Positions 54,006 through 64,000 are shown, counted from the first letter of the stretch. The stretch is DNA of 64,000 bases from Olsenella uli (GCF_016899935.1 NZ_JACJJK010000009.1:37914-101913); one strand, 5' to 3'. The notes: generated from the sequence alone by a model not told the origin. Numbers and translations are program-made.

Positions 54006-54712
54006 GAGCGCCTCCCCTCCGCGCGCGCCGAAAGCTCCGGCGAGAGCGCGACGATCTCCGACACGACCTCGTCGAAGCCGAGCTCGGAGGAGTCGATGCG
54101 GTGGGCGTCGTCGGCCGGGCGCAGCGGCGAGGCCTCGCGCGAGGAGTCGTAGGCGTCGCGGCGCACGAGGTCGTCGAGGATGGCGCGCTCGTCGTCCTCG
54201 CTCACGGCCACGGCCTCGCCGGTGGCGAGGTTGCCGCCCCGGCGCTGCACCGCGCGCCGGCGGGCGCGGGCCTCCGGGGAGGCGCTCAGGAACACCTTGA
54301 CGTCTGCCGCCGGGAAGACGACCGTGCCGATGTCGCGCCCCTCGGCCACGACGTCGCCGGACGCGCCGGCCTCCCGCTGCAGGGCGACCATCGTCTCGCG
54401 GACGCGCGGGTTCGCCGAGACGGGCGAGACGGCGCGCTCGACCTCGGGCGTGCGAATCTCGGCGGTGACGTCCGCGCCATCGAGGGTGACGCGCTGGCCG
54501 TCCTGCTCGGTCGCAAGCTCGATGCGCGCCTCGCGCGCCACGCGGGCCACGGCGTCGGCGTCGTCCGGGTCCACGCCCCGCCGCAGGCAGGCGAGGGCCA
54601 CGGAGCGATACATCGCGCCCGTGTCGAGGTAGGTGAGGCCGCAGCGGCGCGCGATCTCCCGCGCGACCGAGGACTTGCCGGAGCCGGACGGCCCGTCAAT
54701 GGCTACGATCAT
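54002..54712 (-). CDS. cmk: Cytidylate kinase
   Basis: 236 aa. P-loop GPSGSGKSS at 7-15, YLDTGAMYRSVAL, VAEGRDIGTVVFP, and the LID segment ARRRAVQRRGG. Phosphorylates CMP/dCMP. ATG 54712 has AAGGAG 5 nt upstream; a GTG at 54718 abuts that site and is rejected. Overlaps the end of rluB by 17 nt. Confidence 0.96.
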   Translation of the reverse strand: MIVAIDGPSGSGKSSVAREIARRCGLTYLDTGAMYRSVALACLRRGVDPDDADAVARVAREARIELATEQDGQRVTLDGADVTAEIRTPEVERAVSPVSANPRVRETMVALQREAGASGDVVAEGRDIGTVVFPAADVKVFLSASPEARARRRAVQRRGGNLATGEAVAVSEDDERAILDDLVRRDAYDSSREASPLRPADDAHRIDSSELGFDEVVSEIVALSPELSARAEGRRS

Positions 54713-55532
54713 GGTCACTCCTTGTCTTCGTGCAGAGCGTCTCGAGCGCGGCGCGCTCGCGGTCGGTGAGCTCGCGCCACGAGCCCTCGGCGAGGCCGCC
54801 CAGCTCGAGCGGCCCGAAGGCGTCGCGGTGCAGGGCGAGCACGCGGTGGCCCACGGCGAGCAGCATCTTCTTGACCTGGTGCTTGCGGCCCTCGTGGATC
54901 GTGAGGCCGACCACCGCGTTGGGCTCGCCGCCCCCCGTGCGGCCCGCCCCGTGCGGCGCGACGGTCGAGAAGAGCGCCTCTTCGGGGCCGATCAGGCGCG
55001 CCCGGGCGGGCGCGGTCGGCCCGTCATCGAGCATGATACCGCGCCGGAGGCTGTCGAGGTCGCACGCGCTGGGGGTGCCCGAGACGAGCGCGACGTAGTG
55101 TTTCTCGACGTGGCGCGAGGGGTGCAGCAGGGCCTGGCCGAGGTCGCCGTCGGTCGTGAACAGTAGGAGCCCCGTCGTGTCGAGGTCGAGCCGGCCGACC
55201 GGGAAGAGCCCGGGATACTCGCGCGTGGGCACGAGCTCGGCGACCGTGCGCCGGCCCTGCGGGTCGCTCATCGTGGTGACGTAGCCCGCAGGCTTGTTGA
55301 GCACGAGGCTCACCGGGCGCCCCTCGATGCGGACCGGGCGGCCGTCGACCGTCACCTCGTCGCGCTCGGGGTCGACCTTGCTGCCGAGCTCGGTCACCAC
55401 GACGCCGTTCACGCGGACGCGCCCGGCGGTCATGAGCCGCTCGGACCCGCGCCGGCTCGCGGCGCCGGCGCGCGCGAGGAAGCGCTGGAGGCGCATCGGG
55501 TAGAGGCCGCTCTCGCGGATGGGCTCACTCAT
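54696..55532 (-). CDS. rluB: Pseudouridine synthase RluB/RsuA family
   Basis: 278 aa. S4 RNA-binding domain at the N-terminus (MRLQRFLARAGAASRRGSER), catalytic motif GRLDLDTTGLLLFT with the nucleophilic Asp, and EGRKHQVKKML. Modifies 23S rRNA (helix 89/90 region by analogy with RluB). The scpA-scpB-rluB-cmk order is a standard Gram-positive cluster. Confidence 0.94.
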   Translation of the reverse strand: MSEPIRESGLYPMRLQRFLARAGAASRRGSERLMTAGRVRVNGVVVTELGSKVDPERDEVTVDGRPVRIEGRPVSLVLNKPAGYVTTMSDPQGRRTVAELVPTREYPGLFPVGRLDLDTTGLLLFTTDGDLGQALLHPSRHVEKHYVALVSGTPSACDLDSLRRGIMLDDGPTAPARARLIGPEEALFSTVAPHGAGRTGGGEPNAVVGLTIHEGRKHQVKKMLLAVGHRVLALHRDAFGPLELGGLAEGSWRELTDRERAALETLCTKTRSDHDRSH

Positions 55533-56259
55533 CGGGCGCGGCCTCCGGGTCAGGCGCGTCGTCAGGCGCCGCGAGGTCCTTCTCGCCCGTCCCGGCAGCG
55601 CCGTCCGTCTCGTAGTCGTCGAGCAGCTCGCGCTCGTCGTCCACGTCCTCGGCGGCCTCCTCGAGCGTGGAGGAGATGGAGCGCCCGGAGAGGCGCTCGC
55701 GGATGAAGCGGCGCGACTCCTCGTCCGGCGCGAAGTCCTCGAGCGGCGGCAGCTCGCGCAGGCTCTTGAGACCGAAGTGCTCGAGGAAGAGGCGCGTGGT
55801 GCCCCAGAGCTGGGCGCCGCCGTGCTCGCGGTCGCGGCCGACCTCCCGCACGAGGCCCTTCTCGCGTAGGGACGCGATCACGCCGTCGGAGTTGACGCCG
55901 CGGATCGCGCGGACGCCCTCGCGGGTGACGGGCTGGTGGTAGGCGATGACGGCGAGCGTCTCGAGCGCGGCCTGCGAGAGGCGTCGGGTGTCCCAGGAGA
56001 GCACGTAGTCGGCCACCTGGTCATGGTAGGCGGGGTGCGTGAAGAGCCGCCAGCCGCCGGCGACCTCGCGCAGCTGGAAGCCGCGGTTGGCGTCGGCGTA
56101 CTCGGCGGAGAGCTCCGCGAGCGCCTGGGCGGCCTCCCCCGGCTCCACGCCGGCGGCGCGGGCGAGGTCGGTCGCGGGCACCGAGTCGTCGGAGACGAGC
56201 AGTAGCGCCTCGAGCAGGCCCTTCAGCGAGCCGGACTCTATCCTCGTCATGTCAGCCAT
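55525..56259 (-). CDS. scpB: Segregation and condensation protein B
   Basis: 244 aa; ATG 56259 with GGAGGT upstream. Two winged helices (LKGLLEALLLVSDDSVPATD; SQAALETLAVIAYHQPVTR, IRGVNSDGVIASLREKGLV). A C-terminal acidic tail of about 60 residues is longer than usual. Dimer that binds ScpA and SMC to compact chromosomes. It overlaps scpA by 8 nt and rluB by 8 nt. Confidence 0.95.
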   Translation of the reverse strand: MADMTRIESGSLKGLLEALLLVSDDSVPATDLARAAGVEPGEAAQALAELSAEYADANRGFQLREVAGGWRLFTHPAYHDQVADYVLSWDTRRLSQAALETLAVIAYHQPVTREGVRAIRGVNSDGVIASLREKGLVREVGRDREHGGAQLWGTTRLFLEHFGLKSLRELPPLEDFAPDEESRRFIRERLSGRSISSTLEEAAEDVDDERELLDDYETDGAAGTGEKDLAAPDDAPDPEAAPDE

Positions 56260-57103
56260 GGGCAACCTCCGGGTTCTTCTCGTCCGGCGCGTCCTCGCCC
56301 AGCTCGGCGAGGACCGACTCGTCGAGCTCGTAGGCGGGCGCGCCCTCCACGTGGGTGACGTCGATCTCGCCGAAGAGCTCGTCCTGCGTGACGTCCACGA
56401 GCCCGCGCTTGTAGAGCTCGAGGATCGCGAGGAAGTTGGCGACGACGGCCTCGGGGCTGTCCTGGCCGTCGAGCAGCTCGGAGAACGTCACGCGCCCCCG
56501 GGCGCGCACCAGGCGGTCCACCGCCGCGATCGTGAGGGCGACCGGCATGCGCTTGGGCGCGACGTGCTCGGCCTCGAGCAGGAACGTCTGCCGCTGGCTG
56601 TCGATGTCGGCGCAGATGACGGCCAGGCTCCGGAGCGTGATGCCCTCGAGGTAGTCCGGCATGAGGCCGAGAAACTCCGGGTCGGCCCCGACGGTCCTCG
56701 GGACCATGCGAGACTCCGCCTCCGCGCGGGCGCCGAGGGCCGCCGCCGCGCCGCGGAACTGCTTGTAGGCGATGAGGCGGGCGATGAGGACCTCGCGCGC
56801 CTCGTCCGGCGAGAGCCCCTCGAGGTCCACGTCGTCCTCGTCGAAATCGTCGTCGCGGCGCGTGACGGGCTCGTCGGGGATGAGCGAGGCGGCCTTGATG
56901 TCGAGCAGCGTGGAGGCCACGAGCACGAAGTCGCTCGCCACGTCGAGGTCGAGGTCGTGCATGCGCTCGACCTCCTCGAGGTATTGCGCGGCCACCTCGG
57001 AGATGGAGATCGAGCCGATCGTGACGCGCTGCCTGCTCACGAGCTGGAGCAGCAGGTCGAAGGGACCGGAGTACGCCTGGGTCGCGACGCGGTAGGAGGC
57101 CAT
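56252..57103 (-). CDS. scpA: Segregation and condensation protein A
   Basis: 283 aa kleisin. N-terminal SMC-neck-binding part YSGPFDLLLQLVSRQRVTIG and DFVLVASTLLDIKAASLIP; C-terminal winged helix with VTFSELLDGQDSPEAVVANF and LAILELYKRGLV. GGAGG precedes the ATG. It begins 2 nt after the M50 protease gene. smc itself is not in the window. Confidence 0.95.
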   Translation of the reverse strand: MASYRVATQAYSGPFDLLLQLVSRQRVTIGSISISEVAAQYLEEVERMHDLDLDVASDFVLVASTLLDIKAASLIPDEPVTRRDDDFDEDDVDLEGLSPDEAREVLIARLIAYKQFRGAAAALGARAEAESRMVPRTVGADPEFLGLMPDYLEGITLRSLAVICADIDSQRQTFLLEAEHVAPKRMPVALTIAAVDRLVRARGRVTFSELLDGQDSPEAVVANFLAILELYKRGLVDVTQDELFGEIDVTHVEGAPAYELDESVLAELGEDAPDEKNPEVAHG

Positions 57104-57105
57104 GC

Positions 57106-57798
57106 TCAGAGCCCCCTCAGCAGGAGCTCGTAGAGGCAGCCGGCCGTGGCGTCCAGGTAGGCGCCCACCGGGTCCACGCGCAGCAGCGAGGGCAGGACGT
57201 AGAGCGCGACGATCAGGATCGGCATCGCGTACTGCTCGAGGCGGTAGTAGGCCGCGCGCGCCTCGCCCGTGAGGAAGTAGAGCACGACCTTGGACCCGTC
57301 GAGCGGCGGCAGCGGGATCAGGTTGAAGAAGCAGAGCACGAGGTTCACCGAGACGTAGGTGGTGAGGATCGTGACGACCCAGCCCGCGAGGTCGAAGGGC
57401 AGGGCCCCTGAGAGAGCGGCTCTGACCAGCGGCTCCCACGCCACGCGCAGCACGAGCGCGCCGAGGCCGGCCTGGAGCAGGTTCGCGGCCGGCCCCGCGA
57501 GGGCCACCAGCAGCTCGTCGCGACGCGGGTGGCGCAGCCGCCTCGGGTTGTAGGGCACCGGCCGCGCGAACGCGAAGACCGGCCCGCCGAGAAGGGCCAT
57601 GACGAGCGGCAGCACCACCGACCCGAAGCCGTCCAGGTGGGCCCGGGGGTCGAGCGTGAGCCGCCCGGCCTCCTTGGCGGTGGGATCCCCGCAGCGCAGT
57701 GCGACCCAGCCGTGCGCGACCTCGTGCACGATGGCGGACGCCATGACGAGCAGCACGGTGACGGCAACGGAGACGAGCTGTTCGACCGAGTAGCCCAT
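57106..57798 (-). CDS. Site-2 protease family (M50B) membrane metallopeptidase
   Basis: 230 aa, about five transmembrane helices. Zinc motif HEVAH at residues 25-29 and the third ligand in NLIPLPPLDGSKV near 160-172. GDPTAKEAGRLTLDP is typical of the small, rhomboid-independent group with no PDZ domain. Cleaves within membranes; substrates unknown. The position upstream of scpAB is conserved in many Gram-positives. Confidence 0.93.
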   Translation of the reverse strand: MGYSVEQLVSVAVTVLLVMASAIVHEVAHGWVALRCGDPTAKEAGRLTLDPRAHLDGFGSVVLPLVMALLGGPVFAFARPVPYNPRRLRHPRRDELLVALAGPAANLLQAGLGALVLRVAWEPLVRAALSGALPFDLAGWVVTILTTYVSVNLVLCFFNLIPLPPLDGSKVVLYFLTGEARAAYYRLEQYAMPILIVALYVLPSLLRVDPVGAYLDATAGCLYELLLRGL

Positions 57799-57807
57799 GT
57801 CCCTCCC

Positions 57808-58099
57808 CTACGCGCGCCTCAGCGTGGCGGAGGTGCGCCCGAGCAGCCAGTCGATGACGAGCAGCGCCACCGCCATGAGGGCGAAGTCCCCGCGAAACGC
57901 CCCGCCGAAAGGGGTGACAAAGACGAAGAGCCCCGCGACCCCCTCGGGCAGCGCGCCCGAGACAGCGCCGTTGACGCCGAGCAGCAGGGCGCGCGGGCCG
58001 GCGGGCAGGACGGCGTCGGCCACGACGAGGGCCACGAGCGCCCACGCCGCCACGCGGCACACGAGCGAGAGGGTCCTCAGGGCGGAGGCGCACAGCGCG

Positions 58100-58107
<8 letters not shown>
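57808..58107 (-). CDS. Small hydrophobic protein, unknown
   Basis: 99 aa, ATG preceded by GAGGAGG and overlapping the end of the ABC-F gene by 8 nt. Two or three hydrophobic segments (15-35, 55-70, 75-92) with an Arg-rich end ([12 protein letters not shown]). No family recognised. Tight packing and a good ribosome site argue that it is translated. Confidence 0.6.
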
Positions 58108-60088
<1,981 letters not shown>

Positions 60089-60100
60089 GTGCGGCCCCGG

Positions 60101-60475
60101 CTAGTCGGCGTCGGTGAGGTGGATGGCGAAGCCGGCGATCGGCTCGACGAAGTAGACGAGCTGGTGGCCGCCGGGCAGGTTCGTGCGGCTGGACTCGTTG
60201 ATCTCAAAGCCGCGCGCGGAGAACCAGCGCTCGGCGGCGGCGAGGTCGTTGACGTGGAAGCCGATGTGGCCCTTCTCGCCCCGGCCGCCGTTGTTCATGA
60301 CCTCAACGAGCGTGCCGGCAAAGGTGGAGACGGAGGCGATGTGGTTGACGGGCAGGCCCATGAGGGCCTCGAAGCGCCCGGCGGTCTCGTCGGCGGCGGC
60401 GGGCGTGTCCGTGTTGATGCCGATGTGGGCGATGCGCAGGTCGAAGAGCTCGACGGGGTTGTCTGATGCGGTCAT
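60101..60475 (-). CDS. VOC (glyoxalase/bleomycin-resistance) superfamily protein
   Basis: 124 aa; ATG with GGGAGGT upstream. Paired beta-alpha-beta-beta-beta units: LRIAHIGINTDTPAA, LVEVMNNGGRGEKGHIGFHV, and QLVYFVEPIAGFAIHLTD. Candidate metal ligands are His17, Glu and His of GHIGFHV. Substrate unknown; similar proteins are annotated as lactoylglutathione lyase-like. It sits 12 nt before the ABC-F gene. Confidence 0.8.
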   Translation of the reverse strand: MTASDNPVELFDLRIAHIGINTDTPAAADETAGRFEALMGLPVNHIASVSTFAGTLVEVMNNGGRGEKGHIGFHVNDLAAAERWFSARGFEINESSRTNLPGGHQLVYFVEPIAGFAIHLTDAD

Positions 60476-60552
60476 GGGTACCTCCCTGTAGTCACAAGCC
60501 TTACCAGTATAGGCGAGAGGGGGCACCCGGTGACGGCGCGCGGGCCCCATCG

Positions 60553-60629
60553 AATAACGTACAGAATCAAGCACAACTTTCTATATCCGCAGGCGAGAAG
60601 AACGCGCTTGTCCGATTCTGTACGTTATT
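60553..60629. repeat. Long-arm hairpin element, copy B
   Basis: Arms AATAACGTACAGAATC (60553-60568) and GATTCTGTACGTTATT (60614-60629), perfect 16 bp, around a 45-nt loop with CAACT, ATAT and one GGCGAGAAGAAC. It lies 20 nt past the stop of the beta-lactamase-fold gene. Confidence 0.8.
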
Positions 60630-60648
60630 TGGAGAGGGGCCTCGGCCC

Positions 60649-62142
60649 CTACCCCACGCGGCGGAAGCGGACGAGGTCGCAGCCGGGCTCGGGGTTGAGG
60701 GGTAGGGCCAGGCCGTCCACGGCCCCGCCCGCCTCGGCCAGGCGGAAGTGCGCGGGGATGCCGGGCGGCAGCTCGCCGAGGACGTCGTCCAGCGTGAAGG
60801 TGTCGTAGCTGAAGTGTGTGAGCGGGACGTGCCAGCCGTTGAAGTCCAGGGCGAGGCGGCCGTCCGCGAGCGAGACGCGCGCGGGCTCGTAGCCGGGGCG
60901 CGCGTAGGTGCCCGCGTAGTCTGCGAGCGAGTGCGAGGGGGAGGTCCCGGCCGTGCGCTCGCCGGTGAGGCGCGCCACCATGCCGGCGTCCTTCTCGGCG
61001 CGGCGCATCGCGTGGTCGTGGTAGCGGTCGACCCAGTTGCCACTGCTCACGCCGAGGAAGTGGTCCATGACCTCGTGGGCGAGGGCGGTGTGCACGAGGC
61101 TGCCGTTCATATTGGTGAGGGCGATGACGCCGAGGTCGAGCTCGGGAACCAGGCCGACGAAGGCGGAGAAGCCGTCGATGTTGCCGCTGTGCTGGACGAG
61201 CACGCGGCCGCGATAGGACTCGACGAACCAGCCGAGGCCGTAGCAGGGGAAGGTGCGCTCCGGGGCCGGCATGCCCAGCGGCTCGTCCAGGAGCATCTGG
61301 GGCGCGTGGAGCGTGGCCAGGGCGCGCGGCGAGAGGACGCCCTCGGGTGCCGAGGCGTCCCCCAGGTGGAGCCGCGCCCACCCGAGCAGGTCCTCCACGC
61401 AGGAGCTGATGCAGCCCGCCGGGGCGAACGGCGAGCCCGCGCCCGCCGCACGGTCCTCGACGGGGGTCCGGTAGTACGGGATGGGGACGCAGCCGTGCAG
61501 CGGGTCCGCCCCGTCCGGCCGGCCGTAGCCCACGGCGCGGTCGGGGTCCTCGGCGAGGTCGTCCACGTAGAGGCGGGAGCGGGCCATCCCCAGCGGCTCG
61601 AGGATGCGCTCGCGCAGCAGGTCCTCGAAGCTCCGCCCGGTCAGGCGCTCCAGGACGCACCCCGCGAGCACGTAGCACTGGTTGTTGTACTGAAACGTCG
61701 TGCGCAAGGGCCGGTTGGGCTCAAGGAAGCGCAGGTTGGAGACGATGTCCTGCCGGGTGTAGCCGGTCCCGTACCACGAGTACTCGTGGCGAGGCAGACC
61801 CGTGCGGTGGCACAGGAGGTCGCGCACGCAGACCATGCGCGTGGCGTACTCGTCATAGAAGCGGACCTCGGGGAGGTACTCGCGCACGGGCGTGTCCCAG
61901 TCGAGGGCGCCCTCGTCCACGAGCTGGGCGGCAAGCGCCGCGGTGAAGGCCTTGGTGCAGCTCGCGATCTGGTAGAGGGTCCGCGCGTCCGCGGGAAGCC
62001 CCCGCTCGGCGTCGCGCCGGCCGAAGGCGCCCGAGAAGACCGTCTCGCCCCGATAGGTGACGCCAAGGGCCACCGACGGGCTCTCCCAGAGCTCGAGGCC
62101 CCGCTCGGCCGTCTCTGCCAGCTCGTCAAAGAAGTCGGACAT
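60649..62142 (-). CDS. Serine hydrolase, class C beta-lactamase/DD-peptidase fold
   Basis: 497 aa from ATG with GGGAGG upstream. SxxK is Ser61-Cys-Thr-Lys64; the Tyr motif is YNN in FQYNNQCYVLAG; the third box is HSGN in VLVQHSGNIDG. The C-terminal 110 residues form a lipocalin-like domain (DYAGTYARPGYEPARVSLAD). No signal peptide, so probably cytoplasmic and acting on a small ester or peptide rather than on cell wall. It lies 49 nt after the dipeptide epimerase. Confidence 0.85.
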   Translation of the reverse strand: MSDFFDELAETAERGLELWESPSVALGVTYRGETVFSGAFGRRDAERGLPADARTLYQIASCTKAFTAALAAQLVDEGALDWDTPVREYLPEVRFYDEYATRMVCVRDLLCHRTGLPRHEYSWYGTGYTRQDIVSNLRFLEPNRPLRTTFQYNNQCYVLAGCVLERLTGRSFEDLLRERILEPLGMARSRLYVDDLAEDPDRAVGYGRPDGADPLHGCVPIPYYRTPVEDRAAGAGSPFAPAGCISSCVEDLLGWARLHLGDASAPEGVLSPRALATLHAPQMLLDEPLGMPAPERTFPCYGLGWFVESYRGRVLVQHSGNIDGFSAFVGLVPELDLGVIALTNMNGSLVHTALAHEVMDHFLGVSSGNWVDRYHDHAMRRAEKDAGMVARLTGERTAGTSPSHSLADYAGTYARPGYEPARVSLADGRLALDFNGWHVPLTHFSYDTFTLDDVLGELPPGIPAHFRLAEAGGAVDGLALPLNPEPGCDLVRFRRVG

Positions 62143-62191
62143 GCTGCCTCCCGCTCTTGTCGCCCGTCTCTGTTCCGCGCCGCACGGCACG

Positions 62192-63271
62192 CTAGAAGTC
62201 CAGCTCGATGCCCAGCCCCGGCTCGTCGAGCAGGCGGAACGTGCCGCCGTCGCAGGTGAAGCCGCCGGGTATGCCGTCGTCGTCGCCCACGAAGAAGGTG
62301 AAGCTGTCGCAGTCCGCCTCCACGATCGCACCCTTGGCGGCCACGAGGCTGATGCCGGCGGTGAGGCTGATCTTGTTCTCCTGCATGCAGCCCACCATGC
62401 ACCGCACGCCCGTCTCGGCCGCCACGTCCGCGATCTGCGCGCCGGGCTCGATGCCGCCGCACTTCATCAGCTTGATGTTGAAGAAGTCCGCCGCGTGGAG
62501 GGCGGCCGCGCGGCGCGCGTCGTGGACGGTGTGGATGGACTCGTCCAGCATGAGCCTCACCGAGGTCGTGTTCCTGCGCATGAGCTCGGCGGCGCCGTCG
62601 AAGTCCCACCAGGGCAGGAACTGCTCGGCCGCGTCCACGCCCAGCCGCTCGAGCTCCGTGAGGGCCGCGAGCGCCTTATCCACCGTGTAGCCCTGGTTGG
62701 CGTCCACGCGGATGCGGACGTCGTCGCCCACGCTCGCCCGGATGCGGCCGAGCGCGTCGAGGTCGCGGTCCAAATCCAGGCCGATCTTCACCTTGAGGAT
62801 GCGAAAGCCCTTCTCGAAGACGCAGCGCTCCGCCTCGCGCTGCATGCGCTCGGGCTCGTCGATGCCGATCGTGATGTCGTTCACGACCACGGGGTCTGTG
62901 CCGCCGAGAAGCCGCCAGAGGGGCAGCCCGCGCACCTTGCCGCAGATGTCGTGCAGCGCGATGTCATAGGCGCACTTGGCCGAGCCGTTGCCATGGATGT
63001 AGGCGTCCATGGCCTGGTGGGCGCCGGCCACGTCCAGCGGGTCCGTGCCCACGAGCGCGCGGCCGAGGTCCTTGAGCACCAGGTAGCAGGTGTCCATGGT
63101 CTCGCCAGTCACGAAGGGCAGCGGCGCGGCGGAGCCGAGGCCGGAGACCCCCTCGTCCGTCACGACCCTGACCATCCAGCTGTCCGCGCTCTCCATCGTG
63201 CCATAGGCCACGCGGAAGGGCTGCTTCAGCGGGGCGGAGAAACGCTCGATCCTCACGTCGGTGATCTTCAC
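62192..63271 (-). CDS. Enolase-superfamily dipeptide epimerase (Ala-Glu epimerase-like)
   Basis: 359 aa, GTG start with GGGAGGC upstream. KxK acid/base pair in ILKVKIGLD, metal ligands in RVDANQGY and LDESIH, opposing Lys in NIKLMKCGGI, and VGCMQENKISLTAG. This K-x-K plus K arrangement fits the muconate lactonising subgroup with dipeptide epimerases such as YkfB. Probably used in murein peptide recycling, possibly with the adjacent hydrolase. Confidence 0.85.
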   Translation of the reverse strand: MKITDVRIERFSAPLKQPFRVAYGTMESADSWMVRVVTDEGVSGLGSAAPLPFVTGETMDTCYLVLKDLGRALVGTDPLDVAGAHQAMDAYIHGNGSAKCAYDIALHDICGKVRGLPLWRLLGGTDPVVVNDITIGIDEPERMQREAERCVFEKGFRILKVKIGLDLDRDLDALGRIRASVGDDVRIRVDANQGYTVDKALAALTELERLGVDAAEQFLPWWDFDGAAELMRRNTTSVRLMLDESIHTVHDARRAAALHAADFFNIKLMKCGGIEPGAQIADVAAETGVRCMVGCMQENKISLTAGISLVAAKGAIVEADCDSFTFFVGDDDGIPGGFTCDGGTFRLLDEPGLGIELDF

Positions 63272-63368
63272 GCGAGCCTCCCGAGTTCGCGTTCTTCTCG
63301 ACACGGGAAGGGTAGGGCTGCGTCGCGCGACGGGCAAGGCGCGTTGACGGATAGTCCGTCAGCGGACC

Positions 63369-63402
63369 AAAAAGGCCGCCGGGCGAGAAACCCGACGGCC
63401 TT
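63369..63402 (-). terminator. Terminator after tRNA-Ala (inner copy)
   Basis: Minus-strand stem AAGGCCGTCGGG / CCCGGCGGCCTT (12 bp, one G-T wobble, loop TTTCTCG), then TTTTT. Confidence 0.85.
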
Positions 63403-63411
63403 GGACGATCA

Positions 63412-63487
63412 TGGTGGAGATAAGGGGGTTCGAACCCCTGACCTCGTGACTGCCAGTCACGCGCTCTCCCAACTGAGCTATATCCCC
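63412..63487 (-). tRNA. tRNA-Ala(GGC), inner copy, CCA encoded
   Basis: Acceptor GGGGATA pairs with TATCTCC and contains the G3-U70 alanine identity pair. Anticodon loop CTGGCAG gives GGC. Identical to the copy at 63923. Confidence 0.95.
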
Positions 63488-63489
63488 GC

Positions 63490-63564
63490 TGGTGGGCGAT
63501 GCTGGATTCGAACCAGCGACCCCTTCCGTGTGAAGGAAGTGCTCTACCCCTGAGCCAATCGCCC
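63490..63564 (-). tRNA. tRNA-Val(CAC), CCA encoded
   Basis: Acceptor GGGCGAT pairs with ATCGCCC; anticodon arm CTTCC-TTCACAC-GGAAG gives CAC. It precedes the inner tRNA-Ala by 2 nt, so both come from one transcript. Confidence 0.93.
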
Positions 63565-63770
63565 GTGCGAGAAAGTATCCTAACAGAACTCCGCGCGATG
63601 CGCACGAGAAATTTTTGGGAACTGTGTGAAGAAGCGCGCCAACCCGGTTTTATGGTCGAGAAGTACAAGGCAACGAGCTGCGAAAACGCAAGAAACGGCA
63701 GGTGGCAACCGTGCCAAGAATCCGGGGTTGCGCGCGTCTGCGCCCACATGTGCAAGCCCCACACAAAGAC

Positions 63771-63796
63771 AGCCCGGGACGCCGTCGCCCCGGGCT
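63771..63796 (-). terminator. Terminator after tRNA(CAT)
   Basis: Minus-strand stem AGCCCGGG / CCCGGGCT with a 10-nt loop, then GTCTTTGT. The 170 nt between it and tRNA-Val is AT-richer and must hold the tRNA-Val promoter; a -10-like TAGGAT (minus, around 63577) is the only candidate seen. Confidence 0.65.
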
Positions 63797-63804
63797 GGTG
63801 CGTG

Positions 63805-63880
63805 TGGTGGGCCCAGCAGGATTCGAACCTGCAACCCAGGGATTATGAGTCCCCTGCGCTAACCGTTGCGCCATGAGCCC
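63805..63880 (-). tRNA. tRNA with CAT anticodon, probably Ile2, CCA encoded
   Basis: Acceptor GGGCTCA pairs with TGGGCCC (one U-G); anticodon loop CTCATAA gives CAT. A C4-G69 pair, favoured by the lysidine synthetase TilS, points to tRNA-Ile2 reading AUA; elongator tRNA-Met is the alternative. It is not the initiator, whose GGG/CCC anticodon-stem pairs are absent. Confidence 0.8.
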
Positions 63881-63885
63881 GTACG

Positions 63886-63912
63886 AAAAAGGCGGCGACC
63901 GAAGCCGCCGCC
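63886..63912 (-). terminator. Hairpin between tRNA-Ala and tRNA(CAT)
   Basis: Minus-strand GGCGGCG / CGCCGCC stem followed by TTTTT, ending 5 nt before the tRNA(CAT) gene, which leaves no room for a separate promoter. Confidence 0.6.
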
Positions 63913-63922
63913 CTCGCTTGCA

Positions 63923-63998
63923 TGGTGGAGATAAGGGGGTTCGAACCCCTGACCTCGTGACTGCCAGTCACGCGCTCTCCCAACTGAGCTATATCCCC
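63923..63998 (-). tRNA. tRNA-Ala(GGC), outer copy, CCA encoded
   Basis: Same sequence as 63412-63487, including CCA. Anticodon GGC and G3-U70 pair present. Its promoter is beyond the window edge. Confidence 0.95.
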
Positions 63999-64000
63999 GC

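Overview
The window is about 70% G+C, densely coded, and reads as chromosome of a strict or facultative anaerobe of the Actinobacteria, most likely class Coriobacteriia (Olsenella/Atopobium-like). Pointers are RNase J together with RNase Y, an rny-spoVS-miaB-miaA block in an apparent non-sporulator, a GarA-like FHA gene beside an FtsR-like MerR gene (an actinobacterial pair), actinobacterial-type SOS boxes, and an oxygen-sensitive 2-hydroxyacyl-CoA dehydratase/activase-type operon. The taxonomic call is an inference from gene content; no rRNA is present.

Layout. 1-17.7 kb (+): RNase J (partial), ftsK, a RodZ-like HTH membrane protein, yajQ, rimO, pgsA, cinA(C), recA-recX, a foreign-looking JAMM-domain two-gene cassette, rny, a GHKL ATPase, spoVS, miaB, miaA, hflX. 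17.7-19.1 kb (-): membrane acyltransferase and lexA, divergent from a LysM membrane protein that looks like the SOS division inhibitor. 19.8-24.5 kb (+): nrdR, dut, two NCS2 nucleobase permeases, thioredoxin reductase. 24.6-33.8 kb (-): ClC transporter, apt, MerR, FHA, ridA, GcvT-like, CDP-alcohol phosphatidyltransferase, M20 peptidase, serA, serC. 33.9-38.2 kb: tRNA-Pro, DUF3737, a hydrolase broken by a stop codon, LysR, isochorismatase-type hydrolase, MGMT. 38.4-42.1 kb (+): flavodoxin plus three dehydratase/activase-like genes. 42.1-63.3 kb (-): ABC-F, nfo, coaBC, a coiled-coil protein, nifS-like, rpe, plsY, der, DUF512, ispH, plsC, cmk, rluB, scpB, scpA, M50 protease, a second ABC-F, VOC protein, beta-lactamase-fold hydrolase, dipeptide epimerase. 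63.4-64 kb (-): four tRNA genes.

How it works together. Most genes are housekeeping and translationally coupled (ATGA or GTGA overlaps): tRNA/ribosome modification (rimO, miaA, miaB, rluB, hflX, der), chromosome handling (ftsK, scpAB), phospholipid synthesis (pgsA, plsY, plsC), serine synthesis (serC-serA) and the SOS circuit (recA and the lexA/LysM divergent promoter region all carry LexA boxes).

Most unusual material is between genes: an eight-unit, 31-bp-period repeat array built as two inverted half-arrays (52157-52409); a family of three long hairpins placed just after gene stops, whose arms differ but still pair (37161, 38234, 60553); small palindromes that supply the TAA stop of four genes (23440, 34046, 42072) and a related pair that rewrites the coaBC C-terminus (44772-44839); and a 12-mer, GGCGAGAAGRAC, found 16 times on both strands in every codon phase and in non-coding DNA.
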